Assembly: GCA_033782935.1 (NCBI GenBank)
Contig: JAWQEG010000490.1
Location: 1,208,001-1,272,000, forward strand
Reading direction: 5' to 3'
DNA from: Petrolisthes cinctipes
Taxonomy: Eukaryota; Arthropoda; Malacostraca; Decapoda; Porcellanidae
DNA length: 64,000 bases
Made by a program: the position numbers and the translations under genes. Shown in pieces: positions 51,296-61,171 of the stretch. The notes under the pieces were generated by a model. It had not been told where the DNA came from, did no database searches, and saw only the letters and a list, made by a program, of their open reading frames with translations. Within the stretch, counting starts at the first letter, position 1, and the number at the start of each line of letters is the position of its first letter.

Positions 51296-51443
51296 TTTTG
51301 AAAACACTCTAACACGGAGTAGGCATGTACAGATACCTTCTGGGACCTCTAAATATCGAATTTTCGGGTGTTTTGGGACTGAATTTGAGATATCGATTTT
51401 TTGGCACCTAAAATGTCGATTTTTAGCATGTTTTTAGCCTATA
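51296..51443 (+). repeat. Monomer C2 (148 bp), internally deleted, reference copy
   Basis: Carries the same 29-bp internal deletion as C1, with the same endpoints, so both C subtypes descend from one deletion event (inference). C2 differs by gataccttctgggacctct, by gatatcgattttttggc and by cacctaaaatgtcg. It is followed by an A1 head. Confidence 0.88.
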
Positions 51444-52424
51444 TTTTGAAAATATTCTAGCACTGTGTAGGCATGTACAGATTGCTTCTGGGACCCCAAA
51501 ATATTGAATTTTCGGGTGTTTTGAGCCAGAATTTGAGATATAAACGGGTACAGAAGATACATGCACATATTGACTTTGGGCATCTAAAATATCGATTTTC
51601 AGCATGTTTTGGGCCTGTATTTTGAAAATACTCTAACACTGAGTAGGCATGTACAGATTGCTTCTGGGACCCCAAAATATTGAATTTTCGGGTGTTTTGA
51701 GCCTGAATTTGAGATATAAACGGGTACTGAAGATGCATGCACATATCGACTTTTGTGCACCTAAAAGATCGATTTTCAGTATGTTTTGAGCATGTATTTT
51801 GAAAATACTCTAACACGGAGTAGGCATGTACAGATCGCTTCTGGGACCCCTAAATATCGAATTTTCGGGTGTTTTGGGACTGAATTTGAGATATCGACTT
51901 TTTGGCACTTAAAAGATTGATTTTTAGCATGTTTTTAGCCTATATTTTGAAAATATTCTAGCACTGAGTAGGCATGTACAGATTGCTTCTGGGACCCCAA
52001 AATATTGAATTTTCGGGTGTTTTGAGCCTGAATTTGAGATATAAACGGGTACAGAAGATACATGCACATATTGACTTTGGGCACCTAAAAGATCGATTTT
52101 CAGCATGTTTTGGGCCTGTATTTTGAAAATACTCTAACACTGAGTAGGCATGTACAGATTGCTTCTGGGACCCCAAAATATTGAATTTTCGGGTGTTTTG
52201 ATCCTGAATTTGAGATATAAACGGGTACTGAAGATGCATGCACATATCGACTTTTGTGCACCTAAAAGATCGATTTTCAGTATGTTTTTGGCCTGTATTT
52301 TGAAAATACTCTAACACGGAGTAGGCATGTACAGATCGCTTCTGGGACCCCTAAATATCGAATTTTCGGGTGTTTTGGGACTGAATTTGAGATATCGACT
52401 TTTTGGCACCTAAAAGATCGATTT

Positions 52425-52844
52425 TTAGCATGTTTTTAGCCTATATTTTGAAAATATTCTAGCACTGAGTAGGCATGTACAGATTGCTTCTGGGACCCCA
52501 AAATATTGAATTTTCGGGTGTTTTGAGCCTGAATTTGAGATATAAACGGGTACAGAAGATACATGCACATATTGACTTTGGGCACCAAAAATATCGATTT
52601 TCAGCATGTTTTGGGCCTGAATTTTGAAAATACTCTAACACGGAGTAGGCATGTACAGATCGCTTCTGGGACCCCAAAATATTGAATTTTCGGGTGTTTT
52701 GAGCCTGAATTTGAGATATAAACGGGTACTCTAACACGGAGTAGGCATGTACAGATACCTTCTGGGACCTCTAAATATCGAATTTTCGGGTGTTTTGGGA
52801 CTGAATTTGAGATATCGATTTTTTGGCACCTAAAATGTCGAGTT
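52425..52844 (+). repeat. 420-bp unit with an 81-bp deletion, copy 1
   Basis: At 52721-52740 the sequence runs aacgggtactctaacacgg. It joins the gggtact of one monomer directly to the tactctaac at the head of the next, deleting the intervening 81 bp. The junction shares tact. The identical junction occurs at 57316, offset 4,592. Confidence 0.88.
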
Positions 52845-53099
52845 TTAGCATGTTTTTAGCCTATATTTTGAAAATATTATAGCACTGTGTAGGCATGTAC
52901 AGATTGCTTCTGGGACCCCAAAATATTGTATTTTCGGGTGTTTTGAGCCAGAATTTGAGATATAAACGGGTACAGAAGATACATGCACATATTGACTTTG
53001 GGCATCTAAAATATCGATTTTCAGCATGTTTTGGGCCTGTATTTTGAAAATACTCTAACACTGAGTAGGCATGTACAGATTGCTTCTGGGACCCCAAAA

Positions 53100-55110
53100 T
53101 ATTGAATTTTCGGGTGTTTTGAGCCTGAATTTGAGATATAAACGGGTACTGAAGATGCATGCACATATCGACTTTTGTGCACCTAAAAGATCGATTTTCA
53201 GTATGTTTTGAGCATGTATTTTGAAAATACTCTAACACGGAGTAGGCATGTACAGATCGCTTCTGGGACCCCTAAATATCGAGTTTTCGGGTGTTTTGGG
53301 ACTGAATTTGAGATATCGACTTTTTGGCACCTAAAAGATTGATTTTTAGCATGTTTTTAGCCTATATTTTGAAAATATGCTAGCACTGAGTAGGCATGTA
53401 CAGATTGCTTCTGGGACCCCAAAATATTGAATTTTCGGGTGTTTTGAGCCTGAATTTGAGATATAAACGGGTATAGAAGATACATGCACATATTGACTTT
53501 GGGCACCAAAAATATCGATTTTCAGCATGTTTTGGGCCTGAATTTTGAAAATACTCTAACACGGAGTAGGCATGTACATATCGCTTCTGGGACCCCTAAA
53601 TATCGAATTTTCGGGTGTTTAGGGCCAGAATTTGAGATATAAACGGGTACAGAAGATGCATGCACATATCGACTTTTGGGCACCTAAAAGATCGATTTTC
53701 AGTATGTTTTTGGCCTGTATTTTGAAAATACTCTAACACGGAGTAGGCATGTACAGATACCTGCTGGGACCTCTAAATATCGAATTTTCGGGTGTTTTGG
53801 GACTGAATTTGAGATATCGACTTTTTGGCACCTAAAATGTCGATTTTTAGCATGTTTTTAGCCTATATTTAAAAAAAAATATTCTAGCACTGTGTAGGCA
53901 TGTACAGATTGCTTCTGGGACCCCAAAATATTGAATTTTCGGGTGTTTTGAGCCTGAATTTGAGATATAAACGGGTACAGAAGATACATGCACATATTGA
54001 CTTTGGGCATCTAAAATATCGATTTTCAGCATGTTTTGGGCCTGTATTTTGAAAATACTCTAACACGGAGTAGGCATGTACAGATTGCTTCTGGGACCCC
54101 AAAATATTGAATTTTCGGGTGTTTTGAGCCTGAATTTGAGATATAAACGGGTACTGAAGATGCATGCACATATCGACTTTTGTGCACCTAAAAGATCGAT
54201 TTTCAGTATGTTTTGAGCATGTATTTTGAAAATACTCTAACACGGAGTAGGCATGTACAGATCGCTTCTGGGACCCCTAAATATCGAGTTTTCGGGTGTT
54301 TTGGGACTGAATTTGAGATATCGACTTTTTGGCACCTAAAAGATTGATTTTTAGCATGTTTTTAGCCTATATTTTGAAAATATGCTAGCACTGAGTAGGC
54401 ATGTACAGATTGCTTCTGGGACCCCAAAATATTGAATTTTCGGGTGTTTTGAGCCTGAATTTGAGATATAAACGGGTACAGAAGATACATGCACATATTG
54501 ACTTTGGGCACCAAAAATATCGATTTTCAGCATGTTTTGGGCCTGAATTTTGAAAATACTCTAACACGGAGTAGGCATGTACATATCGCTTCTGGGACCC
54601 CTAAATATCGAATTTTCGGGTGTTTAGGGCCAGAATTTGAGATATAAACGGGTACAGAAGATGCATGCACATATCGACTTTTGGGCACCTAAAAGATCGA
54701 TTTTCAGTATGTTTTTGGCCTGTATTTTGAAAATACTCTAACACGGAGTAGGCATGTACAGATACCTGCTGGGACCTCTAAATATCGAATTTTCGGGTGT
54801 TTTGGGACTGAATTTGAGATATCGACTTTTTGGCACCTAAAATGTCGATTTTTAGCATGTTTTTAGCCTATATTTTGAAAATATTCTAGCACTGTGTAGG
54901 CATGTACAGATTGCTTCTGGGACCCCAAAATATTGAATTTTCGGGTGTTTTGAGCCTGAATTTGAGATATAAACGGGTACAGAAGATACATGCACATATT
55001 GACTTTGGGCATCTAAAATATCGATTTTCAGCATGTTTTGGGCCTGTATTTTGAAAATACTCTAACACGGAGTAGGCATGTACAGATTGCTTCTGGGACC
55101 CCAAAATATT
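53100..55110 (+). repeat. 1,005-bp tandem duplication (two copies)
   Basis: Two hexamer-length copies meet near 54105. Shared marks at an offset of 1,005 are cgagttttcgggtg, aaaatatgctagcac, gtacatatcgctt, gatacctgctggg and a C monomer combining gactttttgg with cctaaaatgtcg. The offset exceeds 1,002 because of the A-tract insertion at 53871. Confidence 0.85.
53871..53879 (+). other. Nine-base A tract replacing a conserved monomer head
   Basis: The invariant head tattttgaaaatattc is replaced by tatttaaaaaaaaatattc, a net gain of three bases. No other copy in the window has this form. It may be slippage or a consensus error in a homopolymer. Confidence 0.85.
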
Positions 55111-55515
55111 GAATTTTTTGGGTGTTTTGAGCCTAAATTTGAGATATAAACGGGTACTGAAGATGCATACACATATCGACTTTTGTGCACCTAAAAGACC
55201 GATTTTCAGTATGTTTTGAGCATGTATTTTGAAAATACTCTAACACGGAATAGGCATGTACAGATCGCTTCTGGGACCCCAAAATATCGAATTTTCGGGT
55301 GTTTTGAGCCAGAATTTGAGATATAAACGGGTACATATCGACTTTTGGGCACCTAAAAGATCGATTTTCAGTATGTTTTTGGCCTGTATTTTGAAAATAC
55401 TCTAACACGGAGTAGGCATGTACAGATACCTTCTGGGACCTCTAAATATCGAATTTTCGGGTGTTTTGGGACTGAATTTGAGATATCGATTTTTTGGCAC
55501 CTAAAATGTCGATTT
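54852..55515 (+). repeat. 664-bp unit with a 15-bp deletion in a B monomer
   Basis: At 55324-55340 the sequence reads aacgggtacatatcgac, without the 15 bp agaagatgcatgcac found in normal B. The endpoints share ac. The unit has four monomers (501 + 178 - 15). Confidence 0.84.
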
Positions 55516-56515
55516 TTAGCATGTTTTTAGCCTATATTTTGAAAATATTCTAGCACTGATTAGGCATGTACAGATTGCTTCTGGGACCCCAAAATATTGA
55601 ATTTTCGGGTGTTTTGAGCCTGAATTTGAGATATAAACGGGTACAGAAGATACATGCACATATTGACTTTGGGCACCAAAAATATCGATTTTCAGCATGT
55701 TTTGGGCCTGAACTTTGAAAATACTCTAACACGGAGTAGGCATGTACAGATCGCTTCTGGGACCCCTAAATATCGAATTTTCGGGTGTTTAGGGCCAGAA
55801 TTTGAGATATAAACGGGTACAGAAGATGCATGCACATATCGACTTTGGGCACCTAAAAGATCGATTTTCAGTATGTTTTTGGCCTGTATTTTGAAAATAC
55901 TCTAACACGGAGTAGGCATGTACAGATACCTGCTGGGACCTCTAAATATCGAATTTTCGGGTGTTTTGGGACTGAATTTGAGATATCGATTTTTTGGAAC
56001 CTAAAAGATTGATTTTTAGCATGTTTTTAGCCTATATTTTGAAAATATTCTAGCACTGAGTAGGCATGTACAGATTGCTTCTGGGACCCCAAAATATTGA
56101 ATTTTCGGGTGTTTTGAGCCTGAATTTGAGATATAAACGGGTACAGAAGATACATGCACATATTGACTTTGGGCACCAAAAATATCGATTTTCAGCATGT
56201 TTTGGGCCTGAATTTTGAAAATACTCTAACACGGAGTAGGCATGTACAGATCGCTTCTGGGACCCCTAAATATCGAATTTTCGGGTGTTTAGGGCCAGAA
56301 TTTGAGATATAAACGGGTACAGAAGATGCATGCACATATCGACTTTGGGCACCTAAAAGATCGATTTTCAGTATGTTTTTGGCCTGTATTTTGAAAATAC
56401 TCTAACACGGAGTAGGCATGTACAGATACCTGCTGGGACCTCTAAATATCGAATTTTCGGGTGTTTTGGGACTGAATTTGAGATATCGATTTTTTGGCAC
56501 CTAAAATGTCGATTT
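55516..56515 (+). repeat. Two tandem 500-bp A2-B2-C2 trimers
   Basis: Both units have gactttgggcacctaaaag in B (one T fewer than usual), which gives the 500-bp length, and both have gatacctgctggg in C. Here subtype-2 trimers repeat without an intervening subtype-1 trimer. The first unit keeps gcactgattaggc; the second has gcactgagtaggc. Confidence 0.84.
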
Positions 56516-57016
56516 TTAGCATGTTTTTAGCCTATATTTTGAAAATATTCTAGCACTGTGTAGGCATGTACAGATTGCTTCTGGGACCCCAAAATATTGA
56601 ATTTTCGGGTGTTTTGAGCCTGAATTTGAGATATAAACAGGTACAGAAGATACATGCACATATTGACTTTGGGCATCTAAAATATCGATTTTCAGCATGT
56701 TTTGGGCCTGTATTTTGAAAATACTCTAACACTGAGTAGGCATGTACAGATTGCTTCTGGGACCCCAAAATATTGAATTTTCGGGTGTTTTGAGCCTGAA
56801 TTTGAGATATAAACGGGTACTGAAGATGCATGCACATATCGACTTTTGTGCACCTAAAAGATCGATTTTCAATATGTTTTTGGCCTGTATTTTGAAAATA
56901 CTCTAACACGGAGTAGGCATGTACAGATCGCTTCTGGGACCCCTAAATATCGAATTTTCGGGTGTTTTGGGACTGAATTTGAGATATCGACTTTTTGGCA
57001 CCTAAAAGATCGATTT

Positions 57017-57436
57017 TTAGCATGTTTTTAGCCTATATTTTGAAAATATTCTAGCACTGAGTAGGCATGTACAGATTGCTTCTGGGACCCCAAAATATTG
57101 AATTTTCGGGTGTTTTGAGCCTGAATTTGAGATATAAACGGGTACAGAAGATACATGCACATATTGACTTTGGGCACCAAAAATATCGATTTTCAGCATG
57201 TTTTGGGCCTGAATTTTGAAAATACTCTAACACGGAGTAGGCATGTACAGATCGCTTCTGGGACCCCAAAATATTGAATTTTCGGGTGTTTTGAGCCTGA
57301 ATTTGAGATATAAACGGGTACTCTAACACGGAGTAGGCATGTACAGATACCTTCTGGGACCTCTAAATATCGAATTTTCGGGTGTTTTGGGACTGAATTT
57401 GAGATATCGATTTTTTGGCACCTAAAATGTCGATTT
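57017..57436 (+). repeat. 420-bp unit with an 81-bp deletion, copy 2
   Basis: Same gggtactctaac junction as at 52724, so the two are copies of one event. Flanks match at the same offset for about one unit on the left, but the sequence after about 57470 differs (gcactgtacag here, gcactgtgtaggc there). Confidence 0.88.
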
Positions 57437-58241
57437 TTAGCATGTTTTTAGCCTATATTTTGAAAATATTCTAGCACTGTACAGATTGCTTCTGGGACCC
57501 CAAAACATTGAATTTTCGGGTGTTTTGAGCCTGAATTTGAGATATAAACGGGTACTGAAGATGCATACACATATCGACTTTTGTGCACCTAAAAGATCGA
57601 TTTTCAGTATGTTTTGAGCATGTATTTTGAAAATAATCTAACACGGAGTAGGCATGTACAGATCGCTTCTGGGACCCCTAAATATCGAATTTTCGGGTGT
57701 TTTGGGACTGAATTTGAGATATCGACTTTTTGGCACCTAAAAGATCGATTTTTAGCATGTTTTTAGCCTATATTTTGAAAATATTCTAGCACTGTACAGA
57801 TTGCTTCTGGGACCCCAAAACATTGAATTTTCGGGTGTTTTGAGGCTGAATTTGAGATATAAACGGGTACAGAAGATACATGCACATATTGACTTTGGGC
57901 ACCAAAAATATCGATTTTCAGCATGTTTTGGGCCTGAATTTTGAAAATACTCTAACACGGAGTAGGCATGTACAGATCGCTTCTGGGACCCCAAAATATC
58001 GAATTCTCGGGTGTTTAGGCCAGAATATGAGATATAAACGGGTACAGAAGATGCATGCACATATCGACTTTTGGGCACCTAAAAGATCGATTTTCAGTAT
58101 GTTTTTGGTCTGTATTTTGAAAATACTCTAACACGGAGTAGGCATGTACAGATACCTTCTGGGACCTCTAAATATCGAATTTTCGGGTGTTTTGGGACTG
58201 AATTTGAGATATCGATCTTGTGGCACCTAAAATGTTGATTT

Positions 58242-59190
58242 TTAGCATGTTTTTAGCCTATATTTTGAAAATATTCTAGCACTGTGTAGGCATGTACAGA
58301 TTGCTTCTGGGACCCCAAAATATTGAATTTTCGGGTGTTTTGAGCCTGAATTTGAGATATAAACAGGTACAGAAGATACATGCACATATTGACTTTGGGC
58401 ATCTAAAATATCGATTTTCAGCATGTTTTGGGCCTGTATTTTGAAAATACTCTAACACTGAGTAGGCATGTACAGATTGCTTCTGGGACCCCAAAATATT
58501 GAATTTTCGGGTGTTTTGAGCCTGAATTTGAGATATAAACGGGTACTGAAGATGCATGCACATATCGACTTTTGTGCACCTAAAAGATCGATTTTCAGTA
58601 TGTTTTGAGCATGTATTTTGAAAATACTCTAACACGGAGTAGGCATGTATAGATCGCTTCTGGGACCCCTAAATATCGAATTTTCGGGTGTTTTGGGACT
58701 GAATTTGAGATATCGACTTTTTGGCACCTAAAAGATCGATTTTCAGTATGTTTTTGGCCTGTATTTTGAAAATACTCTAACACGGAGTAGGCATGTACAG
58801 ATCGCTTCTGGGACCCCTAAATATCGAATTTTCGGGTGTTTTGGGACTGAATTTGAGATATCGACTTTTAGGCACTTAAAATTTTAGATCGATTTTTAGC
58901 ATGTTTTTAGCCTATATTTTGAAAATATTCTAGCACTGTACAGATTGCTTCTGGGACCCCAAAATATTGAATTTTCGGGTGTTTTGAGCCTGAATTTGAG
59001 ATATAAACGGGTACAGAAGATACATGCACATATCGACTTTTGTGCACCTAAAAGATCGATTTTCAGTATGTTTTGAGCATGTATTTTGAAAATACTCTAA
59101 CACGGAGTAGGCATGTACAGATCGCTTCTGGGACCCCTAAATATCGAATTTTCGGGTGTTTTGGGACTGAATTTGAGATATCGATTATTT
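58242..59190 (+). repeat. 1,971-bp duplication with doubled C monomer, copy 1
   Basis: A C1 monomer is followed, after a B2-type tail gtatgtttttggcctg, by a second C-type monomer with the insertion ggcacttaaaattttagatcg at about 58871-58891 (normal ggcacctaaaagatcg). An A-head/B1-tail chimera follows, then C. The unit lengths 654 and 315 recur at +1,971. Other shared marks are aaacaggtacag and gcatgtatagatcgc. Confidence 0.86.
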
Positions 59191-60210
59191 GGCACCTAAA
59201 AGATCGATTTCTAGCATGTTTTTAGCCTATATTTTGAAAATATTCTAGCACTGAGTAGGCATGTACAGATTGCTTCTGGGACCCCAAAATATTGAATTTT
59301 CAGGTGTTTTGAGCCTGAATTTGAGATATAAACGGGTACAGAAGATACATGCACATATTGACTTTGGGCACCAAAAATATCGATTTTCAGCATGTTTTGG
59401 GCCTGAATTTTGAAAATACTCTAACACGGGGTAGGCATGTACAGATCGCTTCTGGGACCCCAAAATATCGAATTTTCGGGTGTTTAGGGCCTGAATTTGA
59501 GATATAAACGGGTACAGAAGATGCATGCACATATCGATTTTTGGGCAACTAAGAGATCGATTTTCAGTATGTTTTTGGCCTGTATTTTGAAAATACTCTA
59601 ACACGGAGTAGGCATGTACAGATCGCTTCTGGGACCCCTAAATATCGAATTTTCGGGTGTTTTGGGACTGAATTTGAGATATCGACTTTTTGGCACCTAA
59701 AAGATCGATTTTTAGCATGTTTTTAGCCTATATTTTGAAAATATTCTAGCACTGAGTAGGCATGTACAGATTGCTTCTGGGACACCTTAATATTGAATTT
59801 TCGGGTGTTTTGAGCCTGAATTTGAGATATAAACGGGTACAGAAGATACATGCACATATTGACTTTGGGCACCAAAAATATCGATTTTCAGCATGTTTTG
59901 GGCCTGAATTTTGAAAATACTCTAACACGGAGTAGGCATGTACAGATCGCTTCTGGGACCCCAAAATATCGAATTTTCGGGTGTTTAGGGCCAGAATTTG
60001 AGATATAAACGGGTACAGAAGATGCATGCACATATCGACTTTTGGGCACCTAAAAGATCGATTTTCAGTATGTTTTTGGCCTGTATTTTGAAAATACTCT
60101 AACACGGAGTAGGCATGTACAGATACCTCCTGGGACCTCTAAATATCGAATTTTCGGGTGTTTTGGGACTGAATTTGAGATATCGATTTTTTGACACCTA
60201 AAATGTCGAT

Positions 60211-61171
60211 TTTTAGCATGTTTTTAGCCTATATTTTGAAAATATTCTAGCACTGTGTAGGCATGTACAGATTGCTTCTGGGACCCCAAAATATTGAATT
60301 TTCGGGTGTTTTGAGCCTGAATTTGAGATATAAACAGGTACAGAAGATACATGCACATATTGACTTTGGGCATCTAAAATATCGATTTTCAGCATGTTTT
60401 GGGCCTGTATTTTGAAAATACTCTAACACTGAGTAGGCATGTACAGATTGCTTCTGGGACCCCAAAATATTGAATTTTCGGGTGTTTTGAGCCTGAATTT
60501 GAGATATAAACGGGTACTGAAGATGCATGCACATATCGACTTTTGTGCACCTAAAAGATCGATTTTCAGTATGTTTTGAGCATGTATTTTGAAAATACTC
60601 TAACACGGAGTAGGCATGTATAGATCGCTTCTGGGACCCGTAAATATCGAATTTTCGGGTGTTTTGGGACTGAATTTGAGATATCGACTTTTTGGCACCT
60701 AAAAGATCGATTTTCAGTATGTTTTTGGCCTGTATTTTGAAAATACTCTAACACGGAGTAGGCATGTACAGATCGCTTCTGGGACCCCTAAATATCGAAT
60801 TTTCGGGTGTTTTGGGACTGAATTTGAGATATCGACCTTTAGGCACTTAAAATTTTAGATCGATTTTTAGCATGTTTTTAGCCTATATTTTGAAAATATT
60901 CTAGCACTGTACAGATTGCTTCTGGGACCCCAAAATATTGAATTTTCGGGTGTTTTGAGCCTGAATTTGAGATATAAACGGGTACAGAAGATACATGCAC
61001 ATATCGACTTTTGTGCACCTAAAAGATCGATTTTCAGTATGTTTTGAGCATGTATTTTGAAAATACTCTAACACGGAGTAGGCATGTACAGATCGCTTCT
61101 GGGACCCCTAAATATCGAATTTTCGGGTGTTTTGGGACTGAATTTGAGATATCGATTTTTTGGCACCTAAA
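60211..61171 (+). repeat. 1,971-bp duplication with doubled C monomer, copy 2
   Basis: Partner of 58242-59190, with the same cttaaaattttagatcg insertion at about 60846-60862. Differences include gggacccgtaaat near 60636 and gatatcgaccttt near 60830. The intervening segment 59211-60210 is two ordinary subtype-2 trimers. Confidence 0.86.

Larger units (their letters stand above)
50442..51443 (+). repeat. Reference higher-order repeat: 1,002-bp hexamer A1-B1-C1-A2-B2-C2
   Basis: Cutting at each ttttgaaaat gives monomers of 176, 177, 148, 176, 177 and 148 bp, exactly 1,002 bp in total. The two trimers differ by subtype-specific variants. A1 begins gcactgtgtag and ends gggcatctaaaatatcg; A2 usually begins gcactgagtagg and ends gggcaccaaaaatatcg. 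C1 has cttctgggacccctaaat and cacctaaaagatcg; C2 has ccttctgggacctctaaat and cacctaaaatgtcg. The same order recurs through much of both arms. I chose this copy because it contains no length change, although its B monomers carry mixed subtype variants. Confidence 0.9.
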
